In this document: piece after piece, positions 8,500 through 17,190 of the stretch
Layout: the number at the start of each line of letters is the position of its first letter
How positions within the stretch are numbered: position 1 is the stretch's first letter
From: Taishania sp964580465
Lineage (GTDB): Bacteria > Bacteroidota > Bacteroidia > Flavobacteriales_D > Crocinitomicaceae
Direction: 5' to 3'
DNA: 64,000 nt
Assembly (NCBI GenBank): GCA_964580465.1
Contig: CAZOKJ010000008.1
Coordinates: 1 to 64,000 of the forward strand
Notes under the pieces: generated by a model
Database searches by the model: none
What the model was told of the DNA's origin: nothing
The model's input: the letters and a program-made list of their open reading frames with translations, nothing else
Program-made: the position numbers and the translations under genes

Positions 8500-8536
8500 A
8501 AGTTGCAGGTTTCAAATCAATTGATAACTGCAACTT
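8500..8536. repeat. Inverted repeat at the sufC side of the inserted gene
   Basis: AAGTTGCAG (8500-8508) and CTGCAACTT (8528-8536) are perfect 9-bp inverted arms with a 19-nt spacer. They lie between sufC and the four-helix-bundle gene, in TTGCAA-rich sequence resembling the repeat on the other flank. Confidence 0.6.
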
Positions 8537-8551
8537 TGATTATTTTTCCTT

Positions 8552-8923
8552 TTATCCTTTAAATTGTTTTAAATATGCGATGAAACCAGATAATTGCTGA
8601 CTTGTTTCAATACACAGTGTTTTTATATTATTTAATTCTTCTTCCTTTATATATTCAAGTTCATACGCTAATTGTATTTGTGTTCGAACTTCGCCGCATG
8701 AACCTTTAGCAATTGTTAAAAAGTATAAAAATTGTTGGTGAGCATCTCTTTCAAAACCTTCTGAAATATTAGAAGGGACTGAAATGGCTGAACGATGAAT
8801 TTGATCCTTTAAACCAAAATCTTTTGAAAAAGCATCAGTATTGGTTAATCGATATACTTGCTTACACAAGAACATACCTGATTGCCATACCTGTAATTCT
8901 TCAAAACGTTCAATTTTACCCAT
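8552..8923 (-). CDS. Four-helix bundle protein (23S rRNA intervening-sequence family)
   Basis: About 123 residues. FEELQVWQSGM at the N-terminus, KDQIHRSAISVPSNISEG in the middle and a second half rich in amphipathic helix match the family of four-helix bundle proteins first seen inside 23S rRNA intervening sequences and common as solo genes in Bacteroidota. The molecular role is unknown. I take the ATG at 8923; the longer form uses a TTG at 8932 inside a flanking repeat. It sits between sufB and sufC, in the same direction, with short repeats on both sides. It therefore looks like an insertion into a conserved operon that leaves transcription intact. Confidence 0.85.
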   Translation of the reverse strand: MGKIERFEELQVWQSGMFLCKQVYRLTNTDAFSKDFGLKDQIHRSAISVPSNISEGFERDAHQQFLYFLTIAKGSCGEVRTQIQLAYELEYIKEEELNNIKTLCIETSQQLSGFIAYLKQFKG

Positions 8924-8956
8924 AATTTGCAATTTGTAATTTGCAATTTGTAATTT
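8924..8956. repeat. 14-bp tandem repeat at the sufB side of the four-helix gene
   Basis: AATTTGCAATTTGT occurs twice in tandem (8924-8937, 8938-8951) plus AATTT. It contains TTGCAATTTGTAATT twice (8927-8941, 8941-8955); the same 15-mer occurs at 58436-58450. Confidence 0.75.
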
Positions 8957-8958
8957 CT

Positions 8959-10404
8959 TTACCCAACAGAGTTCTCTAAACTAATTGCTAATAATTTTTG
9001 TGCTTCAACGGCAAATTCCATTGGTAATTGATTTAATACGTCTTTACAGTATCCGTTTACGATTAAACTAATTGCTTTTTCTTCGGAAATTCCACGTTGT
9101 AAACAGTAAAAAATTTGATCTTCACCAATTTTTGAAGTCGTTGCTTCATGTTCAATTTTTGCCGTGCTGTTTTTACATTCAATATATGGGAAAGTGTGTG
9201 CACCACATTCATCCGTCATCAATAAAGAGTCACATTGTGAAAAGTTGCGTGCATTTTCAGCTCCTTTGTGAATTTGAACCAAACCTCGGTATGAATTTTG
9301 TGATTTTCCTGCTGAAATACCTTTGGAAATGATGGTACTTTTAGTGTTTTTACCTAAGTGAATCATTTTGGTACCTGTATCCGCTTGTTGGAAGTTGTTG
9401 GTAACAGCCACAGAATAAAACTCTCCAGTTGAATTATCACCTTTTAAGATGCAAGAAGGATATTTCCATGTAACAGCTGAACCTGTTTCCACTTGCGTCC
9501 AAGAAATTTTAGCACCTCTTTCACAAACACCACGTTTTGTAACGAAGTTAAACACACCACCTTTTCCTTCTTTGTCTCCAGGATACCAGTTTTGTACTGT
9601 TGAATACTTGATTTCTGCATCGTCTAATGCAATGAGTTCTACCACTGCAGCGTGTAATTGATTTTCATCACGCTGAGGAGCAGTACAACCTTCCAAGTAA
9701 GAAACATACGAGCCTTCGTCAGCAACAACCAAGGTGCGTTCAAACTGCCCTGTTCCTCCTTCGTTAATTCGGAAGTAAGTAGAAAGCTCCATGGGGCATC
9801 TTACACCTTTTGGAATGTAACAAAAAGAACCGTCTGTAAATACTGCTGAATTCAATGCAGCATAGAAATTATCAGTCATTGGAACAACTGTTCCCAAGTG
9901 TTTTTTTACCAATTCGGGATGTTCTTGCACAGCATCAGAAAAAGAGCAGAAGATAATTCCTAATTCTTTTAATTTTTCTTTAAATGAAGTAGCTACTGAG
10001 ACAGAGTCCATGATAAAGTCAACTGCAACACCAGTTAATCGCTTTTGCTCTTCTAAAGAAATTCCTAATTTTTTCATGGTTTCTTTTAACTCAGGGTCAA
10101 CATCATCCCATGATTCGTATTTTTTCTTTTGCTTAGGAGCTGAGTAATAAATAATATCTTGAAAATCAGGTTTGTCATACTGTACATGTGCCCATTCAGG
10201 TTCTACCATGTTTTTCCATACTTCAAATGCTTTTAAACGATACTCCAATAACCAATCAGGCTCGTTTTTTTTCGCTGAAATCAAACGGATAATATCTTCA
10301 TTTAGTCCTTTTGGAGCCTGGTCAGATTCAATATCCGTTGTAAAACCAAATTTATATTCCTGGTTTTTTAAATCTTCTGCTAATTCTTCTTCTGTATAAC
10401 CCAT
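8959..10404 (-). CDS. sufB: Fe-S cluster assembly protein SufB
   Basis: 481 residues, normal for SufB. Family motifs include GCTAPQRDENQLH, KYSTVQNWYPGD, ECKNSTAKIEHEATTSK and LQRGISEEKAISL. SufB is the scaffold subunit on which clusters are assembled. It lies 34 bp after sufA. The C-terminal end falls immediately beside the repeat that borders the four-helix-bundle gene, but the protein itself looks complete. Confidence 0.97.
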   Translation of the reverse strand: MGYTEEELAEDLKNQEYKFGFTTDIESDQAPKGLNEDIIRLISAKKNEPDWLLEYRLKAFEVWKNMVEPEWAHVQYDKPDFQDIIYYSAPKQKKKYESWDDVDPELKETMKKLGISLEEQKRLTGVAVDFIMDSVSVATSFKEKLKELGIIFCSFSDAVQEHPELVKKHLGTVVPMTDNFYAALNSAVFTDGSFCYIPKGVRCPMELSTYFRINEGGTGQFERTLVVADEGSYVSYLEGCTAPQRDENQLHAAVVELIALDDAEIKYSTVQNWYPGDKEGKGGVFNFVTKRGVCERGAKISWTQVETGSAVTWKYPSCILKGDNSTGEFYSVAVTNNFQQADTGTKMIHLGKNTKSTIISKGISAGKSQNSYRGLVQIHKGAENARNFSQCDSLLMTDECGAHTFPYIECKNSTAKIEHEATTSKIGEDQIFYCLQRGISEEKAISLIVNGYCKDVLNQLPMEFAVEAQKLLAISLENSVG

Positions 10405-10438
10405 AATTTATTTCTTAGGTCGATAATCTTAATCTAAA

Positions 10439-10762
10439 TTATAGTGAAAATGATTCACCACATCCACATGTTCTATCTGCATTTGGATTGCTAAACACAA
10501 AGCCTTTCCCATTAAGTCCACCTGAATAGTCCAAAACAGTGCCCACTAAGTATAAAAAACTTTTTTTGTCAACGGCAACTTTAATGCCATTGTTTTCAAA
10601 AATCTTATCGTTTTCTGATTCTTTATTATCAAAAGTTAGTTGATAGCGTAATCCTGAACATCCTCCACCTTCTACACCAACTCGGATAAAGAAACCGTCT
10701 TTTCCTTCCTCACTCATTAAGCGAAGTGCTTGTTTTTTAGCATTTTCTGTAACTGTAATCAT
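10439..10762 (-). CDS. sufA: A-type iron-sulfur carrier (SufA/IscA family)
   Basis: 107 residues with the three conserved cysteines of the HesB/IscA family: C35 in GGGCSGLRY, and C99 and C101 in the terminal TCGCGESF. A-type carriers pass clusters from the SufBCD scaffold to target enzymes. It is the first gene of the suf operon, with a good flavobacterial promoter about 57-87 bp upstream. The name sufA follows from context; by sequence alone it could be called iscA or erpA. Confidence 0.92.
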   Translation of the reverse strand: MITVTENAKKQALRLMSEEGKDGFFIRVGVEGGGCSGLRYQLTFDNKESENDKIFENNGIKVAVDKKSFLYLVGTVLDYSGGLNGKGFVFSNPNADRTCGCGESFSL

Positions 10763-10818
10763 CTTTGTTTAACGTTAATGTTATTTAGATTAAATATAAA
10801 TAACAAGTTGTTCGTTTG

Positions 10819-10849
10819 CAAAAATACCTTTTTTGTGGTATATGACCAA
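10819..10849 (-). promoter_or_regulatory. Promoter of the suf operon
   Basis: On the minus strand a TTG (10849-10847) is followed after 20 nt by TATTTTTG (10826-10819). This fits the flavobacterial TTG-N17-23-TAnnTTTG pattern and leaves a leader of about 50 nt before sufA. Confidence 0.65.
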
Positions 10850-10918
10850 AGAAAAAGCAAACTATTTTTTTTGATGAGCTAAAGTTGAATACAAAGTTGT
10901 GAAATAAAGGAACTATTA

Positions 10919-12226
10919 TTATTCGTTACTTTTTTTATTTCTCTTAAACTTTACTGTTTTTAGTTGGACAACAAAATCACGAATTAATTGATGTAAATTA
11001 TTGACGCCAGCAAAGCTTAAGCCATCGTATTGGTCGTAAATGTCATGGTATTGACTATATGGACCCATTGTGTATATGAAGAAAGCTGGGACGCCAGCAT
11101 CTGAAAACCAATAATGGTCAGAGTTGGCAGCGTATCCTCGAGCTTTAATTACGGGAGTTAGTTGTCGATTGTTGTTGATTGTTGTCAATAGATTAAAATG
11201 TTGCTCAAAAATGGTGCCATTTACCACTGTGATTCCTTCTTCACCTGTACCCATTAAATCTAAATTGATTAAAAATTTGATGTCTTTCAGTGGGAATAAA
11301 GGGTGTTCAACATAATGTTTGGAGCCTAATAATCCGATCTCTTCCGCTGCAAAAGCGATGAAAACAATGTTGTATTCCTTTGAAGGATTCTTTTTATAAT
11401 ATTGTGCTAAACTTATCAAAAAGCCGACACCGCTTGCATTGTCACTTGCTCCAGGAAAATAACAAGCTTCACCAATTCTACCTAAATGGTCATAATGCGC
11501 TGTGAAAACAATGGTCTTTTTTGTTTTTTTACTTGCTGGCAAAAATCCAATTACGTTGTTAGCAACATGTTCTGGTAAATGTTTTGCTTCTAACTCTATG
11601 TCAATTGGTAAATGATTAAAAAACGAATCTTTTAATTCAACAATGATATTGTTGATTGGTTCTTTGGCAACAGACCAAACGAATTTTTTGTCTTTAATTA
11701 GAACAACAGGGACAAATTGTGCTAGTTCATATTTGAATTTTGCTATTAATTTAAGTGTGTCTGGGTGTGCTTTTCTAAAGTCAAGCGCAATAGCATTATG
11801 TTGATAGCCATTCATGGCTTGTTGAACAGCGTCAATGACTTTGTCGCCGTCTAAAACATCTTTATCTGTTAATATCAAATAGCTCAAACTACCTTTGAAT
11901 GCTGGAGAAGCAGGATCGATAATAACGTCTTCACCTACTTTTAGTGAGTGTCCATTGATGCTAAAATTAGCTTTTCCATTAAAAGTATTAACTGGAAATG
12001 AGAACGATTGAAAATAGCCTGGACTCAGTTGTTGCAGTCCTATGGTTTGAAATTCTTGACGAATGTATTGAGCTGCTAATTCATCTCCTTTGTTAACGTA
12101 ACCCCTGCCATGATATTTTTCAAGTGTTAATTCTTTGGCAACACGACGCGCCTCCTCAACTTGAGCGTGAGAATAATGTAGTAAAAGTAAAAATAGTAGG
12201 CTTATATGTAGTTTTAGTCTATGCAA
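10919..12226 (-). CDS. Exported M28-family zinc peptidase
   Basis: M28 aminopeptidase-type ligands are present. In the numbering of the 452-residue form that starts at 12277 they are H261 (AHYDHLG), D279 (GASDNASG), E312-E313 (AAEEIGLLGS) and D340 (INLDLMG), with a last His in NSDHYWF. A signal peptide (LLFLLLLHYSHAQ) predicts export. The start is uncertain. The only ATG (12277) overlaps the upstream gene by 59 nt and puts about 20 charged residues before the signal. A TTG at 12226, overlapping the upstream stop, gives a normal signal peptide and is chosen here. Such enzymes release N-terminal amino acids from peptides outside the cytoplasm. Confidence 0.85.
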   Translation of the reverse strand: MHRLKLHISLLFLLLLHYSHAQVEEARRVAKELTLEKYHGRGYVNKGDELAAQYIRQEFQTIGLQQLSPGYFQSFSFPVNTFNGKANFSINGHSLKVGEDVIIDPASPAFKGSLSYLILTDKDVLDGDKVIDAVQQAMNGYQHNAIALDFRKAHPDTLKLIAKFKYELAQFVPVVLIKDKKFVWSVAKEPINNIIVELKDSFFNHLPIDIELEAKHLPEHVANNVIGFLPASKKTKKTIVFTAHYDHLGRIGEACYFPGASDNASGVGFLISLAQYYKKNPSKEYNIVFIAFAAEEIGLLGSKHYVEHPLFPLKDIKFLINLDLMGTGEEGITVVNGTIFEQHFNLLTTINNNRQLTPVIKARGYAANSDHYWFSDAGVPAFFIYTMGPYSQYHDIYDQYDGLSFAGVNNLHQLIRDFVVQLKTVKFKRNKKSNE

Positions 12227-13053
12227 ATCGTCTATAAATTTTTTGTAAGAATTCTTCCACTGCTTCTGGCGTGTCACTCCAGTTGTGTTGAGATGCTAAG
12301 TTATCAATAAGATTGATAGCATCTTCTAAAGAAGAACGTGTATCTAGGTTTTTTATTGCATCAGAAAAATTTTCACTTGATCCACTAAACAATTCATTGA
12401 TGAACAATAATCGTTCATTGAGACCAAAAGCACCAACCAAAGTTGATAATGGTTGATAGCCCATTTGACTTTTTAACTGGCGACCTAATTGTTCTGTTAA
12501 CTGTAAATAATGAGATTGATTACTAGATGAAGTTTGCGATGAAGGTATTTCGACTGGTGTGTTTTGAATAGATTGGACAAACACTTCTTCTTCTACTATT
12601 TCTTCCTCCTCTTGGATTGATTCTTCAGCTGGTTCAAAATGTTCTGTAAAATGTTTTTCTTCAACAACAAATTCAGTTGATTCTTTTTCTCCTATTTCGT
12701 CTTCGAATGNNNNNNNNNNNNNNNNNNNNNNNNNNNNNNNNNNNNNNNNNNNNNNNNNNNNNNNNNNNNNNNNNNNNNNNNNNNNNNNNNNNNNNNNNNN
12801 NNNNNNNNNTCTCAATGCTTGCTGCTTGCGTTTCTACAAATGGAGCTACCTCTTCTTTAATAACAGAAGTAGTTTCAACCGTTGAATAACGTTCAAAAGC
12901 TTTGTAACGTAAAATCAACGTTCGTTCATATAATTCTCTTACTAATTGTGTGTGTTCTTCTATTTCTTGCAAGGATAATTGCCCTGCTTCTAATTTAGAA
13001 ATAGTTGTTTCTATTGCTTTAATTAGCTCTGATTGAGAAAGATATTGTGCCAT
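12219..13053 (-). CDS. Conserved hypothetical protein, interrupted by an assembly gap
   Basis: One gene split by 100 N. The N-terminal 80 residues (MAQYLSQSELIKAIETT...) form a predicted helical domain. After the gap comes a Glu-rich acidic linker. The C-terminal domain is probably helical: GYQPLSTLVGAFGLNERLLFINELF, followed by a stretch ending in EEFLQKIYRRFA (quoted in part). The N-terminal and C-terminal parts fall in different frames only because the gap length is arbitrary. Similar proteins of unknown function occur in flavobacteria. It is the upstream partner of the M28 peptidase, with overlapping ends. Confidence 0.7.
12710..12809. other. Assembly gap (100 N)
   Basis: Exactly 100 unknown bases, the usual placeholder for a scaffold join of unknown length. 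It lies inside the acidic, low-complexity part of the hypothetical gene at 12219-13053. Confidence 0.99.
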
Positions 13054-13081
13054 TTTTGTGTCTTTTGTTGTTGTCCATTCA

Positions 13082-13108
13082 TTTTGAATACCGACTAAGT
13101 ATTCAAAA
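13082..13108. repeat. AT-rich perfect inverted repeat downstream of phoR
   Basis: TTTTGAATAC (13082-13091) and GTATTCAAAA (13099-13108), a 7-nt spacer. It lies between the 3' end of phoR and the start of the hypothetical gene. It could be a weak terminator for the pho operon or an operator for the next gene. There is no long T tract. Confidence 0.5.
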
Positions 13109-13190
13109 GAGTAAAATTACAAAATTTAACAGTAAAAGAAATGTTTTTACATTAAGTTTTCGATAAAGAGGTGTTAATAACACGGGTGAT

Positions 13191-14903
13191 TCATTTTGCT
13201 AATTGAAATAAAAATTCTAGTCCTCCTTCTTTTCGATTTTTTACAACTATTTTTCCCTTATGAAACAAAACTGCATTTTTCACAATAGACAAACCTAATC
13301 CCGAACCTCCAGAGTCTCTTGTTCTACCTTCATGAACGCGATAGAAACGCTCGAATAAACGATTTAAATGGTTCTCATCTTTAATTCCTATGCCGTTGTC
13401 ATAAAAAGAAAAATAATAAAATTGTTCATCTTCTTTTAACAGCACACAAGTGATAGTACTATTGTTGCCAGCATATCGAATAGCATTTTCTAATAAATTT
13501 CTAAAAATGGCATACATTAAACTTCGGTTTCCTTTAATGATTAACCCTTCGGGAATAGACCAGGTAAAAACACTGTTTTTATCCTTTAATTTGTGTTCTT
13601 CTTTTATTTTTAATTTTGTTAGTAGTTCGGAGATATTCAATTGTTCAAATTCCAAACTTTCAGGCGCTTCCTCCATTTTAGAAAGGAAACTCATATCTTT
13701 AATCATTTCTGATAAACCGATTGTTTGTTGATAGGCTTGTTGGGTAAAATGTATTTTTTTATCTTCTGGTAAGTTTTGTTCAAGTATTGTTTCTAAATAA
13801 GCTCTTATTCCTGCAATCGGAGTGCGGAGTTCATGAGCAATGTTGCCGGTCATTTCTTGCTTTAACAAACGTGTTTTTTCTTGCTGAGTAACATCATTTA
13901 AAATAATTTCGTAACTCTTATCTTTAAAAACATTTACTCTTAAACTCACAGTTTTCCCTTGTTTTGAAATCTTCGTTTCGAAATAATTTGTTTGAATATT
14001 GGCTAAATATTCATGTAGCTGCTCGAATGTTTTATCTGTTAATATAGATGAAGGATTGCTAACTATTTCATCGCTCAGTAGGCTTAGTAGTTGAATAAAT
14101 AGGGCATTGTAAAATTCGATGGTATTGGATGCGGAAACGAAACAAATGCCTTCTTCTGAAATTTGAATGTGTTGCAGTAATTTTTGTTTTTCTAATGTTA
14201 ATTGCTCTTTGTTTTTTTCCAATTGTAGGTAGTTTTCAGTAATAATTTTACCTACTTCTCCTACTTCATCTTTAGGAAAATTAATGGGCAATTTTTGTTT
14301 GTTTTCAGCAACAGCAAAATCTCTCAATTGTTGAACAGAATCGCCAAACCTATTGGTGATGCGTTGAATAATTATTAATGAAATAATAAAAAACAGCAAG
14401 ATGAGGTAGAGAAAACCGTTGTTCGCTTTTAGAAAGTTTTGCAGTTGAATCGTGTAAGGGAGTGCTACACGAACAAATAGTTGATTTGATTTTTTAGCAA
14501 AATAAAGATAAAGCTGTTGATTGGAAGTGGATTTTCTAATATCAGATCCTTTTTCATTTTTTAGTGCATCTTGGATTTCTGGGCGCAAAATGTGGTTTGG
14601 CAAGGAAGCATAATATGGAATAGAATTGTCATATTTTACACTTCCTTTTATGTCCAATATGGTCACACGTAAATCCGCTGGAAGAATAGTGCGTATTGCT
14701 CCCATTCTTTGCTCTATTTTACCAGTTTCTCCATCCAGTTGTGCATGAATTACGTCTGTGTATGCTTCTAGTTTCTCTTCTAATGCTTGTGTTTTGAAGG
14801 AGTGTTCTCTGAAATGTTCTAGTAAAGCTATTCCTACTGAAAAAACAGTAAAAAGAATACTAAAATAAAGAAACATTCGTTGTTTATAACTGAGTTTTTT
14901 CAT
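13191..14903 (-). CDS. phoR: Sensor histidine kinase, PhoR type
   Basis: 570 residues. There are two membrane segments (about 10-27 and 163-181) around an extracytoplasmic sensor region, then a HAMP-like linker, a PAS-like segment and the kinase core. The phosphoacceptor is H357 in NIAHELRTPIAG. The ATP-binding boxes are NLLENAIRYAG, DNGIGI and GGSGLGLSIVK. It phosphorylates the response regulator encoded 11 bp upstream. The direct link to the pst-phoU operon argues for a role in phosphate starvation, although the sequence alone would only say hybrid-free histidine kinase. Confidence 0.88.
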   Translation of the reverse strand: MKKLSYKQRMFLYFSILFTVFSVGIALLEHFREHSFKTQALEEKLEAYTDVIHAQLDGETGKIEQRMGAIRTILPADLRVTILDIKGSVKYDNSIPYYASLPNHILRPEIQDALKNEKGSDIRKSTSNQQLYLYFAKKSNQLFVRVALPYTIQLQNFLKANNGFLYLILLFFIISLIIIQRITNRFGDSVQQLRDFAVAENKQKLPINFPKDEVGEVGKIITENYLQLEKNKEQLTLEKQKLLQHIQISEEGICFVSASNTIEFYNALFIQLLSLLSDEIVSNPSSILTDKTFEQLHEYLANIQTNYFETKISKQGKTVSLRVNVFKDKSYEIILNDVTQQEKTRLLKQEMTGNIAHELRTPIAGIRAYLETILEQNLPEDKKIHFTQQAYQQTIGLSEMIKDMSFLSKMEEAPESLEFEQLNISELLTKLKIKEEHKLKDKNSVFTWSIPEGLIIKGNRSLMYAIFRNLLENAIRYAGNNSTITCVLLKEDEQFYYFSFYDNGIGIKDENHLNRLFERFYRVHEGRTRDSGGSGLGLSIVKNAVLFHKGKIVVKNRKEGGLEFLFQLAK

Positions 14904-14914
14904 GCTGATTCAGG

Positions 14915-15604
14915 TTAGTCAACTGTTGATTTAAAGCGATATCCGTAGCCTGATCTATTTGTTATTAGGGCTGCGTATTGATCAAGTTTTTTTCGTAAGC
15001 GTGTGATGTGCACATCAACTGTTCGCTCTGTGATGAAAGGTGTTTCGTTCCATATCTTTTGAATGATTTCCTCTCTTGAAAAAATATGATCTGGTTGTGC
15101 ACTTAGCAACGCTAATAATTCAAATTCTTTCTTAGTAAGTGCTATTTTTTTCTGACCAATGGATATTTCCTTCAACGAATAATCAATTTGTAAATCTTCG
15201 ATTTGTAAAATATTCATTTCTTGCTTTTCGACCGCTTTGGTTTCGCTTCTTTTTAATACAGCCTTAACGCGAGCTATGACTTCTTTAATTGAAAAAGGTT
15301 TAGAAATGTAATCATCTCCGCCAACTGAAAAACCTGTTAGCATATCATTTTCAGTATCCTTTGCTGTAAGGAATATAATAGGAGTTAAAACGCCATCTAA
15401 ACGTAGTTTTTCTGCCATTTTATATCCAGACATTCCGCCCATCATTACGTCTAATAATACGATATTGTATGCGTTAATGTCCTTTTCTAACGCTTCTTCA
15501 GCTGAGAAAACACAATGAACTTCAAATCCTTCGCTTTTAAGATTGAATTCTAAAATTTCTGAAATGTTTTGATCGTCGTCAACTAAAAGGATTTTTGATT
15601 GCAT
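14915..15604 (-). CDS. phoB: OmpR/PhoB-family response regulator
   Basis: 229 residues. The receiver domain has D9-D11 and the phosphorylation site D52 (LLDVMMGG), T80 and K102 (SKPF). The C-terminal winged helix has the usual KEFELLALL and ITERTVDVHITRLRKKL (shown in part). It lies between phoU and phoR on the same strand and is the likely activator that binds the 11-bp repeats upstream of pstS and the porin gene. Confidence 0.9.
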   Translation of the reverse strand: MQSKILLVDDDQNISEILEFNLKSEGFEVHCVFSAEEALEKDINAYNIVLLDVMMGGMSGYKMAEKLRLDGVLTPIIFLTAKDTENDMLTGFSVGGDDYISKPFSIKEVIARVKAVLKRSETKAVEKQEMNILQIEDLQIDYSLKEISIGQKKIALTKKEFELLALLSAQPDHIFSREEIIQKIWNETPFITERTVDVHITRLRKKLDQYAALITNRSGYGYRFKSTVD

Positions 15605-15701
15605 TCTATTTTTTTTTATCGAAAGTACAATTATTTTGTTAGTTTTAAAAATTATCTTGTCTTATTAATTACCTACTTGTTTTTTTAGTCAGTTATACTT
15701 T

Positions 15702-16373
15702 TTACTCTTCTATTTTTCCATGGTGTTTCAATACTTTAGCTTCAATGTAAAATACTATTTCTTCTACAATGTTGCTGCAGTGATCTCCGATTCTTTCCAT
15801 TTTTCGAATCAATGATGAAAGTTTTAAACCACAATGTGCTTTGCTAGGATCTTGTTCAATGTTGCTGGTTAACTGTTGTAAGACACTTCTATAAATCTTA
15901 TTTACTTCTTTGTCTTTTGCTAAAATTTTACCTGCGTTAGCAGATGTTTCTGTATTCATTGCAACAAAACTTTCAAGCATCATACTGTGCAGTATGTCAA
16001 ACATTCGCTCTAAATCTAATCCATTTAAAAGTGAGTCGTCAATCGTGTTGCAATCATCATCTGCTACGTGTCTAGCTATTCCAGCAGCATAATCGCCAAT
16101 TCTTTCCAAAGTGATGCTAATTTTCATTATGGATAGCACTAGCCTTAAGTCGATGGCGACAGGACTGTACAAAGCGATGTAGTTTTCACAGTTACTATCC
16201 ACCTTAAGTTCAAATGCATTGACTCTTTTTTCTAAGCTAATAACCTCCAAGGCAAGCCCTATATCTTTGTTTAAAAATGCTTGTTTTGCTTTTTCTAATT
16301 GTGAAATTACTAACTTCCACATTTGATTGATTTCTTCTTTAAGAACAATCATTTCTTGTTCACTATGTTTCAT
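15702..16373 (-). CDS. phoU: Phosphate signalling protein PhoU
   Basis: 223 residues made of two helical halves. Each carries the PhoU-type metal-binding pattern: RIGDYAAGIARH in the first half and RIGDHCSNIVEE in the second. PhoU links PstSCAB transport to the PhoR kinase and dampens the Pho response when phosphate is plentiful. It lies 52 bp after pstB in the operon pstS-C-A-B-phoU-phoB-phoR. Confidence 0.95.
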   Translation of the reverse strand: MKHSEQEMIVLKEEINQMWKLVISQLEKAKQAFLNKDIGLALEVISLEKRVNAFELKVDSNCENYIALYSPVAIDLRLVLSIMKISITLERIGDYAAGIARHVADDDCNTIDDSLLNGLDLERMFDILHSMMLESFVAMNTETSANAGKILAKDKEVNKIYRSVLQQLTSNIEQDPSKAHCGLKLSSLIRKMERIGDHCSNIVEEIVFYIEAKVLKHHGKIEE

Positions 16374-16425
16374 TGTTTTTCTTTTTGTCTGTTTCTATGT
16401 TGTTGTTTATTCAGCTTTACACTAA

Positions 16426-17172
16426 TTAACCGAATCTTCCTGTGATATAATTTTGCGTCGCTTCTTTCTCTGGGTTTAGAAACATTTTTTTTGTGTCGCT
16501 GTATTCTATTAATTCTCCCAACATGAAAAAACCTGTCTTATCACTAACACGCGCTGCTTGCTGCATATTGTGTGTAACAATTACAATGGTGTATCGTTCT
16601 TTTAATTCATGAATTAACTCTTCAATTTTTGATGTTGATATCGGGTCAAGTGCTGAAGCAGGCTCATCCATTAGAATGATTTCAGGCGACACAGCTAAAG
16701 CTCGTGCAATGCAAAGTCGTTGTTGTTGACCTCCGGATAGCTGAAACGCCGATTGGTGCAATTTGTCTTTTACTTCGTCCCAAAGTGCTGCTCCTTGCAG
16801 TGATTCTTCTACGCGTTGTGCAATGTAGTTTTTGTCCCCCATGCTGTTGACACGCAAGCCATAAGCTACATTTTCAAAGATGGATTTTGGAAAAGGATTG
16901 GGTTTTTGGAACACCATTCCAACTTGTTTTCTTAGCTGATCTATATCTACTGTCTTGTCATAAATGTTCTGATGATTAATCGCCAACTCTCCCATCATTT
17001 TCGTGTTGTCGATTAAATCATTCATGCGATTGAATAATCGTAAGAAAGTAGATTTTCCGCAGCCAGATGGCCCAATAAATGCTGTGACTGTTTTGGGTTC
17101 AATTTCCATGTTTATGCCTTTTAAAGCATGAAATTGACCGTAATAGAAATGAATATCTTTTGCTTGTATCAT
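16426..17172 (-). CDS. pstB: Phosphate ABC transporter ATPase PstB
   Basis: 248 residues. Walker A GPSGCGKS is at 34-41. FNRMNDLID, VGMVFQKPNPFPKSIFENVAYG, the signature LSGGQQQRL and Walker B IILMDEPASALDP are PstB hallmarks. It energises high-affinity phosphate uptake with PstA and PstC at the inner membrane. Confidence 0.98.
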   Translation of the reverse strand: MIQAKDIHFYYGQFHALKGINMEIEPKTVTAFIGPSGCGKSTFLRLFNRMNDLIDNTKMMGELAINHQNIYDKTVDIDQLRKQVGMVFQKPNPFPKSIFENVAYGLRVNSMGDKNYIAQRVEESLQGAALWDEVKDKLHQSAFQLSGGQQQRLCIARALAVSPEIILMDEPASALDPISTSKIEELIHELKERYTIVIVTHNMQQAARVSDKTGFFMLGELIEYSDTKKMFLNPEKEATQNYITGRFG

Positions 17173-17190
17173 TGTACTTTAATTTCTTGG

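Noticed and set aside
8924..8932. TTG start for the four-helix-bundle protein
   Set aside because: The three extra residues come from the flanking repeat; the ATG at 8923 is followed directly by the conserved N-terminus.
12219..13053. Two separate overlapping genes (12219-12815 and 12673-13053)
   Set aside because: Both run into the 100-N gap. The shift in frame follows from the arbitrary gap length, so one gene is more likely.
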